Shown here piece by piece: positions 1-11,342 of a DNA stretch of 64,000 nt. The stretch is from Styela clava. Taxonomy: Eukaryota > Chordata > Ascidiacea > Stolidobranchia > Styelidae. Position 1 is the first letter of the stretch; the number at the start of each line of letters is the position of its first letter. The DNA is taken from positions 6,634,001-6,698,000 of the forward strand of contig NC_135261.1 of NCBI RefSeq assembly GCF_964204865.1, given 5' to 3'. Position numbers and translations under genes: made by a program. The notes under the pieces were generated by a model, which was given only the letters and a program-made list of their open reading frames with translations, made no database searches and was not told the origin of the DNA.

Positions 1-1
1 T

Positions 2-556
2 GATAAACTATTTCTTTACAGTTTAAAAAAATTTGAAAAGGGAAATAAAGACCAAAGCTTTTTTAGTAGATTTTATAGCTTTTTTGTAGACTATTGGCTT
101 TTGAATACCGATAACTGCATTTATATGAAGAATATTTCTCAAAAATGTCAATGTAGAAACGCAGAAGCAAAGATAGATGAGTACGTGATCGAAAACTTCC
201 GAGAAGTTTCAAAGTCGGATGATTTTTGCGACATCGATGAACCCAGTATGGAAAAATATTTGAAAACACAAAAAAATTACAGAAGTTCCGAAGTCGTATG
301 GGAAGCTGTCAAACGCTGGGTTGAATTTGACTTGGATGAACGAAAAAAACACTTTGTCACACTTTTTTCTGCCCTAAAATTGAATAAATTCTCAACAGTT
401 TTTCTACGTGAATTCGTTTGTAAATACCACCTGGTCAATGAATCAATTATTTGCACTAATAAACTGATCGAAGTTTTGTTCAAAAGATTTGAAAAACAAC
501 AAGAGGAAATCGATTTGATTAAAAAGCGACTTACTTCACTGGAAAAGAAAAAGTGA
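2..556 (+). CDS. BTB/BACK-family protein, C-terminal part (runs off left edge)
   Basis: An open frame runs from the window edge to a TGA at 554-556 (184 codons) and aligns with roughly residues 347-549 of the intronless BTB-BACK protein on the minus strand at 4526-6175. Shared blocks include TDNCIYMK, NAEAKID, VVWEA(V/I)K and WVEFDLDERKK. It ends in the same Lys/Glu-rich coiled coil (RFEKQQEEIDLIKKRL). Homology to the paralogue continues upstream of the first apparent start, through an LFLYSLKKFEKGN-like stretch at about 5-46, so this is an interior piece of a longer gene and not a short protein starting near 101. Relative to the paralogue it lacks about 16 residues before VVWEA. The two copies are convergent. 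Whether the full gene is intact depends on sequence left of the window. BACK domains normally link a BTB domain to Cullin-3; a ligase-adaptor role is inference only. Confidence 0.7.
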   Translation, partial: DKLFLYSLKKFEKGNKDQSFFSRFYSFFVDYWLLNTDNCIYMKNISQKCQCRNAEAKIDEYVIENFREVSKSDDFCDIDEPSMEKYLKTQKNYRSSEVVWEAVKRWVEFDLDERKKHFVTLFSALKLNKFSTVFLREFVCKYHLVNESIICTNKLIEVLFKRFEKQQEEIDLIKKRLTSLEKKK

Positions 557-1813
557 AAGTAAACTCGATTTGTGTAATGTGTTGAATAATAATTGCTCAT
601 CTATATCTATTTACTCAACTCTGCGGTTGTGAGTACAAATTGTAAATTTTCATCCCGTTTGCTCTGATGGAATCTCCAACTATTATTTTATATAATGAAC
701 AAAAATGAAACACAGGTTCTGTCTGTAGGGTTTTTCAGTGGACGGGAAATATTTTTTGATTCCAAAAAATTTAATACATTAATAAAATAAATAAAGATAT
801 TTTGCTAAAAATATCTTGCAATATTTATCACCTCACATTTATTTGTGCTTCTGAAGTTTCAATATAGCTGGATCAAGAGTTTAACATTAATAATGTGTAA
901 TGTATCACCTGAGATATAACAGGATTTGTAATGCAGTACAACTTGGTAAATTAAATTGAATTTATTTTTACTTAGCATGTAATAAGATTAAAAATGGAGA
1001 AAGATGGAACAAATGCCCCTAATTGAAAATTTGTTGGTATCTTTTATTGTATTTATTGTGCTTCTGCATAAATCATATTCTTCCTTTTTTGCTGATAACT
1101 TCGGACAGGCAAAAATTAGTTTTTGTTGCATTTTCGGACGTATCATTTTGTCAGCAATTACTTTTGCTCGTGATACAATAATAATATAAGGCTTCAGTAT
1201 AACTAACATTGCGTTTAAGTGCCTCACAGAATTAGTCCTAATATTTATGACTTTTTTATTCACAGTTCCAAAAAATATTTCAATATTATTCTAAATTCCA
1301 AGCCTTCACATTAAATATCAGTCGTTTTATTCACTTTTTCATGGTCAATTCAAGTTATGCTTGACAGATGTAAATATTTTATTCATTTTGGAATCTGATT
1401 TCTGAATCTCATAGCAATTATTGCTTGCATCATTAATGTCTTAAAATAATAAATATTTTGGATGATGTGGCTTTGTCTGCTGAAAAGAAAATGACTTTAG
1501 TTGAGTCGTCTTATGAAATAGTCATCGTATACAACAGCAATTGCAAGGGTTTAAATCAGTGAGGTTTTGACATTGGGATTAGTCCTGTTAAATGAATGCC
1601 TGAAAATTTTACTTACTTAACAAACTTTTACCTACTTAACAAACTTTTACCTTTGTTTGATGTTTTAATGAATACAAACACTCACTTTCTATACTTATTA
1701 TCTTTCGATCTCGACGGTTACGAGTAGTAACTGAGTATGCTTAGATCTGTAACACATCGACACTGTGTGAATAACCTTTCAATAGAAGAAGAATAGAATA
1801 AGATTTACATATT
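557..1813. other. AT-rich intergenic stretch, no gene seen
   Basis: No frame with splice signals or family resemblance is visible. A 23-base unit (acttaacaaacttttacct type) is repeated twice at about 1609-1652. The rest looks like single-copy AT-rich DNA. Confidence 0.5.
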
Positions 1814-2010
1814 TATCCCAAGGGAGAGGAAATCATACATATTTATCCCAAGGCGTAACCACATGGCGAACCACGGCCTCTCTTCCGGTTACCATTCCAT
1901 GTCGAGTATGGGGTTAGTTAGTTATTTTGTTTTCAAAAGCATAGACTTGATGGTGCAGGAAGCCGTAACTGTCAAACACTCTGTGGCGGTGAGGAGACCG
2001 GAAATCGTCT
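1814..2010. repeat. Dispersed repeat S, copy 1 (possible SINE)
   Basis: This stretch resembles 62245-62470. Both share blocks such as tatcccaaggg/tatcccgggag, a run around acttgatggygsaggaagc, and ctctgtggcggtgag/ccctaaggcggcgaaa. The far end of the second copy, read on the minus strand, has a tRNA-like segment (ggtggcgtaatcgttagg) that could be a pol III A box, so a tRNA-derived SINE is possible but unproven. The short open frame at 1863-2093 falls in the repeat and is not supported as a gene. Confidence 0.45.
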
Positions 2011-2316
2011 CCAAGCTAAAGTCATCATTATTCCCAAAGTTCTATCTTGACTCTGATATGATATTTTTTCACAATACGTACAAGTTTAAATGACAAGAGA
2101 GAAATGTGAAATATATGGACAGGTAGAGTCGTAGACCAGAGCAAAGCAGTCCTTATCTTTAACGTTACCGGTACCCTCAAAAAACTTCCGAGTTTCTAGT
2201 AGCAGAGATTTTCAGAATCAGCCGTCACGCTTAGCGGATCCGCTTGAAATAAGTTCCAAAACAGTGTTCCCATGCGTATAAGTTAATACAGTAAAATTTT
2301 AAATGAAGATCTATCT

Positions 2317-2999
2317 CATAGGATTCATAAGAAATTTAGAAATAAATAAAAGTAATAGCCTTCTGGAAAAAATCCATCTTTAACCACTGAAAATTTCAAA
2401 GCATTTGGTCCATTAGTTATTGAGAATTTTTTTTTTAATAAATACCGTATTTCCCGGCGAATAAGTCGCTTTTCTAGACCCAAATTTTTGGCCTGATTTT
2501 GGGGGGGTCGTCTTATTAGGGGCGTGTGATAATTTTTGGGTATCGTCTTATTATTCAATTCTTACCGTAAAATACCAAATATCTTCTGCGATAGCATCCC
2601 CACGTTTTCCTCATTGCCGTGTTGTTTTGAATGGGTAATGTTCTTCCACCAACGCAATCACGAGTTAGGTTGAACACAATTAGATTGAAATTGAAAGACA
2701 GTTTGAATTTTTGTAGTTGTTATGGATTGAATATTACGCTAAAATAAAAGTCATTATGGGCTATTTTAACCAATGCGCAAACTCGGCGACCGCTGAAATG
2801 TCTCTGCATGGTAATTTGAGATTCCGATGTTGATGCGATTTTACTACTCGTCTTATTTGCAGATTATATATATGCAAAAACCCATTTTTTCAGGCTTAAA
2901 AACGGGCCTCTACCTATTTACCGGGTAGACTTATTCGCTGGGAAATACGGTATGTCAGAGAACAAGAACAACAACAAAAATACCAAAACGATTTCTTAT
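2317..2999 (-). repeat. Dispersed repeat family A, copy A1, split by a MITE
   Basis: The block cataggattcat... aataaataaaagtaatagcc ... ccactgaaaatttcaaagc ... ttggtccattag recurs in five other places in the window (see finding). In this copy the outer part at 2953-2999 (acaagaacaacaacaaaaat ... aaaacgatt) is separated from the body at 2317-2442 by a 510-bp element, so A1 is a host for a younger insertion. Confidence 0.6.
2443..2952. mobile_element. MITE with 24-26 bp TIRs and TA duplication, nested in repeat A1
   Basis: The left end ccgtatttcccggcgaataa is matched in inverted orientation by the right end (ttattcgctgggaaatacgg), with one mismatch over about 20 bases. TA flanks both ends (2443-2444 and 2951-2952). 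Sub-terminal regions also pair loosely (gtcgtcttatta near the left, cgtcttatttg near the right). No transposase frame is present, so this is a non-autonomous DNA transposon. The family is not identified; a TA duplication fits Tc1/mariner or similar cut-and-paste groups. Confidence 0.75.
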
Positions 3000-3044
3000 G
3001 TCCCCTAACGTGCCCAAAAAAGCCGTCTCGTGCCCATGTTTCGA

Positions 3045-3170
3045 TTTAGTGGTCCCATAGTACCAAGATGGCGCATAACCCGAACATAGTATGTGTAACA
3101 GGTTAGAGTTCAAGTAGTGCACCATCTATGCGCCATCTCAGGTTGTGCGCCATCAAGTTGTGGTTCAACT
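3045..3170. mobile_element. Foldback MITE family B, degraded copy
   Basis: It contains accaagatggcgcataaccc ... agtatgtgtaacaggttag and, further on, gcgccatctcaggttgtgcgccatc. These are the inverted arms typical of family B. The arms are rearranged compared with the better copies at 15215-15326 and 35960-36070. Confidence 0.5.
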
Positions 3171-3569
3171 TGAAGGTTGAAAATTTCCCAGGAACTGAAC
3201 TGCAATAATAGGACGCAGTAAGTCATATTTGACCTATCTACTTTCAACGATAATACTTTCTACCCATTGCAAGATGTCACACAATTTACCTTGCAACGAG
3301 GACCGCCGTCCGACCTGAAGGTCCATCCGCTCAAAGCCGCTAGTCTAGCTTACCACAAAGTCGAATGTACATGAATATTTCCGCAAACAGCGTTTCATTG
3401 CCTTGCTTCGTGCTGTTTGTTGCAATATGACAATTAGTTGCCTTCACGCGCTGATAATATTGTGCACAAAAGTACAAATATTTCGTTCATGTTACTTACA
3501 TGATTCAATTCGAGGAGCCATGTTTTGAAATTAGATCTTAAATTTCACGCCCGCAAAGGGGGTTCATTT

Positions 3570-3675
3570 TTTACGTACCATGATGACGCACAACCTGAAC
3601 AACCCTAACCTGGTACACATACTAGGTTCAGGTTGTGCGCCATCTTGGTACGAATACTTCGGGAGCACCCTGCAA
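3570..3675. mobile_element. Foldback MITE family B copy
   Basis: The inverted arms are gtaccatgatgacgcacaac and ggttgtgcgccatcttggta, joined by a short centre (aaccctaacctggtacacat). The right terminus reads cttcgggagcaccctg. The left terminus has diverged. Confidence 0.65.
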
Positions 3676-4525
3676 AATATCGAAAACTAACATAAAGTCG
3701 AAACCGTTTTGTAGAACGAAATACCGATGGTGTCATGACAGTCCATGAATTATTATCATTGTTATAAAATGCGGAAAACACAACTACGTGTAAAGTCAAA
3801 GACATACAAGGAGTTTAGTAGTTTCGTAGTCCGTATTCTAAAAGATTCCATCTTAGCTCTGGTATAATATATATTATTTCACAGGACGTGGTACGTTTGG
3901 ATAAAACCATCGGAAACCTCTTTATTATTTTACATACGTGTGTGCCTGCCTAATCTAACAGGCGATTATAAACTTGGGATTTGTTTCAAGAAAAATTACA
4001 GTCAAAGATGACCTAAATATTAAAGAGCGAATGAACCATTTCGATTCTTTTAGTAATCTTTGTAATTTTTCGTAATTTTGTTTGTAATTCGTTTTTTTGT
4101 TTTGTCTAGATCGTTAGCAAATTAAACTACCGTACATAAAGTTAAGCCGCCCAATATATTACAATATAACTGTTTAGTCATAGTGTATGATATGGACGAT
4201 TTGAAGTGCTTTGTTATAAATGTGATATCAATCAAATCCTCTTTCTGCGCTTGCCTGGAATTGTCCCACAAGCAAAAAGAATCACGACTTTCTACATTAT
4301 TCTATAGATATATTGTTGCCAACTTGTCTCTAACAGTTATACAGTATCTATTGTATATTCACTTCCTTATTTATACAATATAATGAAAAATTCCCAGAAT
4401 AATCGGCCTCAATATTTGTCAGTTCGTCCGTTCAAGCGCAGAGTTGAGTAAATATTCATAGACTATCAAATATTTTTCAACACATGGGCCTAACCAGGAA
4501 TTTACACACGCCTCCTCAATCGGAA
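3676..4525. other. Intergenic, 3' side of the BTB/BACK gene
   Basis: AT-rich sequence between a MITE and the stop of the minus-strand BTB/BACK gene. It must contain that gene's 3' UTR, but no canonical AATAAA on the minus strand is obvious close to the stop. No other coding signal was seen. Confidence 0.4.
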
Positions 4526-6175
4526 TTATTTCCCCTTTTTATCCTCCAGTAAATTGAGTCTCCCTTTAATTTTGGCGATTTCTTCTTCTTGTTTTTCGAA
4601 TCTTTTAAACAAAACTCTGATCAGTTTATTGGTGCAGACAATTGATTCGCTGACAAGATGATATTTGCATACTGTTTCACGTAGAAAAAATGTTGAAAAC
4701 TTATCAAATTTTAATCCAGAAAAAAGTGCGACAAAGTATTTTTTTCTCTCATCCAAGTCAAATTCCACCCAACTTTTGATAGCTTCCCACACGACTGAAT
4801 AATCCACGCTCCCGTAAACATTTGAAAAGTGGAATTGAGTGAATGATTCGTCACTGTAATAATTTAGTGATATCAGATATTTTTCCATGCTAGATTTATC
4901 AATGCTACAAAAATCTTTCTGCTTTGAAACTTTTTGGAAGTTTTGGATCACATACCCATCTATCTTTGCTTCCGCGTTTTTGTGCTGACATTTTTGAGAA
5001 ACTTGCTTCATATAAATACAGTTATCGGTACTCAAAAGGCAGTCCTTTTCACTGAAACAATTATTAAAACCGAACTCAAAGACGTTATTACCCCTTTTCA
5101 AAAATTCACTCAAACTACGAATAAACAAACGCTCTGAAAAGCAGAAAATTTTAAACAATCGCGGGAAGACTTCCATATGGCATTCTGGGTGATTCTTCAG
5201 CCAGGATACCAAACACGAGAACTGAGATTTTGAGCATTCTTCGTCAATATTTTCAGCATATTTCAGTAGATCATCTTTTTCGACTTCTCCAAAACCAGGA
5301 GATATGAAAACTCCTTCGTGTTGGCGAATTATATATTCATCAACCCAACTTTCCAAAAGCCGGCGTTTAAAAGTTTTGGATATTTTTTTGAGAAATAAAC
5401 AATTTTCTAAATTTATATGTTTAGAAAAATCAGCTTCCAAGCTGTCTATAAACTTGTTGCTCACGAAAGATTTACATCCATGGCATGATTCTATATGCTT
5501 ATAATTCCAAACATGTTGCTGAAATCCAGCGACGTCGAACATATTGATTGGGAAGTTTTTAATAATCTTGTAAATGGATTGCTGAGATGACGTATACTGT
5601 TTTTCCATCCAATGAGTTGCAAAATTCCATAAATCACTCGCTGAAACTTCTTCGATCGATCCTAATTCCATTATTTCTATAACATCCACAACCAGTAGAT
5701 TTTCATTGCATTCTGTCAGTTGAGTCAGGTTCTTTACTGTATGTTTATAACAAGCCTTGCGTACATTGTCCAGATTGTGTTTTCTTGCAAAATTATTTAT
5801 GTCGATGCAGTTTTGGCTCAAGTTACTTAGAAAATACTTAGTACATTCCTTTTTTCCTTTTTTCATGAGCCAAAAGTCGCAAAGTTCAAAAATTGTTTTA
5901 ATATTGCCCATGTCAAATTTAAAATCTTTTCCGTACATAAATCCGATGCATTGTCGAACATCTTCGAACTTAAATCCACTGACTTCGGAAATATTTTTCT
6001 TCGTCTCAAGCATATCTGTCACGAACATTCGACGAAAATATTCTGAGCAAGAACTTAAGACCGATCGGTGAACACGAATTGTTCTGCTTTTCGTTTGTAA
6101 AATAAAATCGCACAATCCATCGTTTGGCCTCAAATTATTCTTGAAATTCAAAGTATCCACTGCGCGACTTGCCAT
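4526..6175 (-). CDS. BTB domain protein with three BACK-like modules and coiled-coil tail, no kelch repeats
   Basis: An uninterrupted 549-codon frame starting at ATG (6175) and ending KKGK-stop. Residues about 18-117 are a BTB/POZ domain: LCDFILQT, then VHRSVLSSCSEYFRRMF (the H-x3-L-x6-YF-x2-MF core), then a GFMYG turn. Residues 122-222 are a classical BACK-like helical region (FARKHNLDNVRKACY ... LWNFATHWM). Two further segments, about 258-355 and 385-515, keep the same order of features (NCLFLKKIS/NCIYMKQVS, D-x-YII/YVI, VSWL/KSWVEF, a C-terminal FCFSERLF/CKYHLVSES helix), so they read as two more BACK-like modules. Residues 516-545 form a charged coiled coil. KLHL proteins normally carry kelch repeats after one BACK; here there are none. 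No intron is visible, so retroposition or a single-exon family is possible. A substrate-adaptor role with Cullin-3 is inference from the BTB-BACK family. Confidence 0.85.
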   Translation of the reverse strand: MASRAVDTLNFKNNLRPNDGLCDFILQTKSRTIRVHRSVLSSCSEYFRRMFVTDMLETKKNISEVSGFKFEDVRQCIGFMYGKDFKFDMGNIKTIFELCDFWLMKKGKKECTKYFLSNLSQNCIDINNFARKHNLDNVRKACYKHTVKNLTQLTECNENLLVVDVIEIMELGSIEEVSASDLWNFATHWMEKQYTSSQQSIYKIIKNFPINMFDVAGFQQHVWNYKHIESCHGCKSFVSNKFIDSLEADFSKHINLENCLFLKKISKTFKRRLLESWVDEYIIRQHEGVFISPGFGEVEKDDLLKYAENIDEECSKSQFSCLVSWLKNHPECHMEVFPRLFKIFCFSERLFIRSLSEFLKRGNNVFEFGFNNCFSEKDCLLSTDNCIYMKQVSQKCQHKNAEAKIDGYVIQNFQKVSKQKDFCSIDKSSMEKYLISLNYYSDESFTQFHFSNVYGSVDYSVVWEAIKSWVEFDLDERKKYFVALFSGLKFDKFSTFFLRETVCKYHLVSESIVCTNKLIRVLFKRFEKQEEEIAKIKGRLNLLEDKKGK

Positions 6176-6364
6176 TGTTGGGTTTCCCGAATCAGTTCAA
6201 ATGATAAAGTTTAATTACTTTGACAATTTCTAATATCGGAAAAAAATATTTTATATTTAGTTTTTGAAAACAAAAATCACACAAAAAAGGGTGATGAAAA
6301 TAAACGATGGAGTAGCAATAATCTATGGGCATAAAAACCGGGGATCAATTAATTCTCTGTTACA

Positions 6365-6576
6365 TACAGGGAGGTATAAAAGTAACGCAAAATTAACAGA
6401 AGTTAAGATGAAACGCTACTTAAAACATTTAAAGACTGACACCTTTTAACAGTATTGAATCACGGTTAAATGTCATTTAAACATTTCACGACTGACGCTT
6501 TTTAACAGTTACCTTCAAAAGTTTTCATAAATAAAAATTTTACCTTAATTTTGCGTAACTTTTTTAACTCCCTGTA
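6365..6576. mobile_element. Tc1/mariner-type MITE
   Basis: The ends cagggaggtataaaagtaac (from 6367) and, inverted, gttacttaaaaaactccctg type sequence (to 6574) form about 30-bp imperfect TIRs that extend into acgcaaaattaa on both sides. TA flanks both ends (6365-6366, 6575-6576). The interior has two near-identical units of about 50 bp (catttaaagactgacacctt ... catttcacgactgacgcttt). No protein is encoded; the open frame starting at 6264 is a by-product. Confidence 0.8.
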
Positions 6577-6975
6577 TATAACTCATGTGGAATCGAACGA
6601 ATGTCCCACCTGTCTAATAGTCAGAACTCTCAAAAGAGTTTTGTCGATATATATTTTGTAGTTCATCTACAGTTTTGCAATTCTGAAATACTGCCCATGC
6701 CTATCTGTATATTTAGGCCTACGTCAGATAGAGGAAGGCAGGTGAAATCATTCGACATGTTCACTATCAAATCGGTTCGTAAATACCACATTTCGTGTGG
6801 TTGTGCTGCCAGAGGCGAGTCAAACTTTTCTGCTGCTCAGGGCGAGTTTTTAATATGCTGCCCCGTACACCTAACTTTAAAAATTATCTGAGGGATCAAC
6901 AAATTATAGATATTGTTATACATGCCAATAAATAAATTAAAGGTCAGATAAGAGTGAAATATTGGTGTTATTATT

Positions 6976-7180
6976 GGCACGGAGTATGAACCGTTTTGTT
7001 ATTATATCTTTGATCATGTTATTATTTGCATTCTTCTTTTTTCTTTTTCTGCTTGTTGAAAAAAATTACCTAATCGTTAACTAATCGACCAATTGCTTTG
7101 AAATTACCTGTGGTTAAAGATTATATTTTTCGCTAAAAGGCTATTGTCTTTATTTATTTCATAAATTTCTGTGGGCCCAG
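6976..7180 (+). repeat. Dispersed repeat family A, copy A2
   Basis: It shares with the other copies tatgaaccgttttgttatta, ccaattgctttgaaatta, gtggttaaagattatattttt, aaggctattgtctttattta and a terminal tctgtgggccc. The orientation is opposite to A1. Confidence 0.6.
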
Positions 7181-8440
7181 AAAGTTTCGTTTTCTGTGTG
7201 CGATGACGTTATTAAACTTTAAAATAGCGCTTCTTATGACGATTCCGTCTTCGCGTCAGCGTTGTTGGGGTCCAGCGAAGTCGTGAACACTGCGATCACT
7301 GGTGGGATACTGTGACAGACCGCATACCCGTACTACTTCATCCACCGCTCTCTAGTTATTCAAATCCTCAAACTAAGCAACAAACTCACCCCTATATCGT
7401 GCTGTCCGAGGCGACCTCCCTCTCTAGACTCTCTTCTTGCAGCACATACAACTTAGATCGGCCCCTTTATGGGCTACAACTCGGACCTCAGTGCTATAGT
7501 TACCTTCTGTACTAGTATTATTCCGTGGAGACAATAGCGAGTGTAGCGTGGCTTGCTGTTTACGTGTATCGCGGCCATGCTGTATTTCAAAACAGGATTC
7601 GCTAAGAATTCAATAGGTTTGTGACGATGCTTTCTTTCATTTGTATTAAATAAATATACATAGTACTTCTATGACATCGGCATCGGATACTTATGTTTTA
7701 TGAAGCATTTCTTTTCGTCTACTCTGTAAACATTTATTTCTTAGTGTTCGATATTTAGGGTTTTGAGGTTACCCACAAAAGTAAAAGAATCTTTTACCAT
7801 TTCAATATTCTGAATCGGGGGTATAGTTCTATATCTAGCAGACCGTTTTATACGAGCAGAAAACATTCATTTTCCAATGTAATTAATTCACCCCACGGAG
7901 AATTGAGCATTAAATCGTATTGCTTTTAAATGGCCAAGAATTGTGAAACGCATCTCCTTGGCTGCCGCAGGTGATGGAGTAATTGTATGCAATCGCAGGA
8001 AAATATATTTTTTATTTTATATATGTCAATTTGGGGACAGTCTCAGAAGTGTGCGGTATTGCAGTGATTTGTCCATCTATGTGACTCCAAGAAGTAGCTA
8101 AAAAAACTTCCGGCCGAGGTTAGGAAGCATCCGAAGTTATACGATCTAAGGAGATATGAATATGGGGCGAAATTGCTTATGTGAATGTAGCTCAACTTAG
8201 TGTATTAAAATTCAGTTTGGCGAAGACCTAGACAAAGCAGAAGTGAACCAACTCCGAGCAAAATAATAAGAAAAGTGTAACATTTACCGTCTGAGTCGCT
8301 CATTTGCTCATTTGTGAAGATTGGTATTTATCGAGATGAATAAACACACCTAAAAGAAAAAGAGTCGTGCGGGGATATTACAGCATTTTTATTGATTTGC
8401 TTTGCGCCGTTTCTGACACATGACAATTGGATTACAGGTC
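7181..8440. other. Intergenic, nothing recognised
   Basis: No coding exon or repeat family could be supported. The short frame at 7312-7515 has no splice context or resemblance to anything else here. Confidence 0.4.
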
Positions 8441-9200
8441 CATTGTCTGAATACAATTGATAACACTGTGCAGACGATTGTAATATTTATTTTAGAAACC
8501 GAACACGACATCACTACTGTGATCCCAATTTTTAGAAACTGGTGAAAGAACCTGGCTGTGAAGTCTGAGTTCCTGAGTATTTGAAACTCCTCGGAGTCGA
8601 AATCTGATTTATCCGGAGAATTTCAGACTTTCAAAATTCAGAGTCAAAATTTTCTACAAAAACTCAAGAAGTGTACTAAACGTTCTTGGCACCAAATAGA
8701 AGAAGATAAGTAAAAAATACACTTGAATTTTTAATACAAATATACGGTTGAAACTGACGGCTCATCAGAAAGAATAAAAACTCACTCGTACGAAGGCGTC
8801 GCATGGAAAGGCAAATCAAATGCGCTATCAACAATAAGTAGTTAGTATTGAAATCCCTAGTGTCTCTCGCTACAATTGCACCAGTGCATACCGGGATACA
8901 CCCGGGTTAGTAGGAGCGTCAACCCATCCAAGCCACTGCATAGATAGGTATTATTGAGTACGAACAGCACAACAGAATGATATTCAAGAATATGGACTAA
9001 GAATGAAAGTTCAAATCCAGAGATATATTGATAACAGTCATTTGCTTTTATATTATTTTTTTATTATGTAAATAAATAATATTATATTCGTGTACAAGAT
9101 ATGTGTGATATTATACAATATATGTATATCAAAACATAATACATGATATTTACTTGCAATAATCGACAATATAATACAAGTAACATAATCACGGTAACAA
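8440..9200. repeat. Segmental-duplication block C, copy 1 (flank only)
   Basis: It resembles the 3' flank found at 24150-24925 and 44610-45383. Shared pieces include ctgaatacaattgataacac, ataccgggatacacccgggt, gcgtcaacccatccaa-like text, atattgataacagtcattt and ataagatatgtgtgatattatacaatatatg. It carries no kelch exon, unlike copies 2 and 3. Confidence 0.5.
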
Positions 9201-9270
9201 CGTAAAACTATTGAGAGAGCGATATGTTTGTGAACAAAACATACGGTTGTAAATATCAAATACGTTATTA

Positions 9271-11342
9271 TTAGATGGGTTCTGGTGGGAACTGGGAGAC
9301 GATGAATCTATGCAATTAGTCATTAAAGTGTGCTGCGTCTCGATTCAGTTTTCAGTATAGGACATTTATGTACATCATGATAAGATCAACATATAGCAAA
9401 AAACAAACTGAAAAAAAAACGGGAAACATGACTCGTTGCAGTTGATATATTGCCGCGAAATACTCATTTAGCGACACCTATAGTTGGTTAATCTGACGCA
9501 ATTTAATGAAATATTAAACTTTAAATACACACTCAGTGAAATAAACCAGTGGATTTTTCCTGCCGCATACATAGCAATTTTCATCCAGTATTATTCAATA
9601 TAGCGCGGAGAAAATTTAAAATATTTTATAATTTAAATCACTATTTTTACAGTATCTAAATACGTGCAGTTAAAATAATTTCTAATTTCTACTGGAATGC
9701 TGTTCAGGCAGAAAAATGTATATATATCAGAGCAATACAGGTGTGCATCAGGGGCAAGAAATATATTCCCTCTGTGAAGTCGTACGGGTCCATGGGTAAT
9801 ACACACTGTTGAAATCATTGAACTCTATATTTGTCATGTATTGCTACTGTAGTAAATGTTGCCACATTTTAATTATGGGAACGAGGTTGTGTTTTGGAAA
9901 ATTCTTTTGCAATATCTCATTTTTATTGCCGTGTTAGTCCTGTGATGTAATATGTAGTTGATAACTGGTGCTATTACCTAACTAGTAATATGGAGTGATA
10001 TTGTGCGATAACACCAGAAACACCTGAAAAGCCCGATCCCAAATAGACCATCCAACCTTTGTTGCTTCGACTTTATTGCAGAAATGGACACCAGAGGATC
10101 ATTTTATTACGTCAGTTACACACAATTTAATCTAATTATGTGACCAAATATGAAATGAATAAAGAAAAAGAAAATGAAAAATAGCAGTTACCAATAACAA
10201 ATTTCGAGGCTCAATGCTAGCGCTCACTAAAAAAAAACAAGAGAGCGAGAGGAGGGAGAATTCAGTGATGCCATATTATTCACCGGCATAAACAGCCAAG
10301 TCGACTCATTTTTTTTAGATTTCGGACATGGAAATAAACATGGCAATATTACATGCAGTTAATTATTAGTATTGGATTTTGGATAAGAAATCAGTTCATT
10401 TAACCCAATATTAACCTACTGTTCTTATAGAATTGAATGATTATCACAAGACAATGAGAATCAACAGCAGCGAAAGATCAGATCGTAAGCTAAAAATCAT
10501 CAGACCGTTTACTCTCGTCAAAGATGGTGTCAGAGTTTCGGTAAAAACAGAACTTGATATTGGTGGTGATAATCAGGGTGAATATTCGTAACAAAAATAG
10601 ATTCCAAATGACGCTGATGATTTTGCTCATTGTCAGAAACTCGCTCTGGTCACGCCCGTGATTGCGACTATTGACTATTGAGCATACATACATGTGTAAA
10701 ATCAATGGTGCAGAAATATCGAATCTATATATTATTGTGTGGACAAACTCCGCTTTGTGGCTGATTGTTGTATCTTGAAGATCGGTCCCCAAAACAAGCC
10801 AAACATCGTAAATACAATTTTATTATTCCTATCATGTTACTTATTAAACCCGATGACTCGATGCAAAATCATTTGTTATTATTTGAACCATGGAGAAAGT
10901 CGTCACGCCAAGTGTAAAATACCGTGGTGCAGTTAGTATTTGGGGTTAAGACTAAATTCATATCCATCCTCTATGCTTTTGTGAGCAACGTTGCAGAATT
11001 AGATAAAGATTAAGAATAGGCTCTCAAAGTGTGACTACCTTTAGTAAATATACTTTCACTATATATCTGATTTATTACAAACTCATACGGGCGATATTAT
11101 TAAAATATTACAAACGAGCGAGATGAATTTTGGGAATTTGTCATATTATTGATTTGTATGACAAGGTTATACAAGGAAGTAGAATTATTGCAGATTTATC
11201 AAATGATCAATAGTATGCGTAGGCTACTGTCAAAATACGATTAGTTTCAATATATATTCAGATAAGACAAATATATAGGTCTTGTTCAATTAGTAATCTA
11301 CGTGCAAAACTTGCAATTATAAACTTTCCAAAACCGTCAAGC
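9271..11342. other. Long AT-rich intergenic region
   Basis: Upstream of the kelch locus. No supported exon; several 60-100 codon frames occur without splice context or homology. Confidence 0.35.

Noticed and set aside
1863..2093. 76-codon frame starting at a good ATG
   Set aside because: It coincides with dispersed repeat S; the second copy at 62245 has no equivalent open frame.
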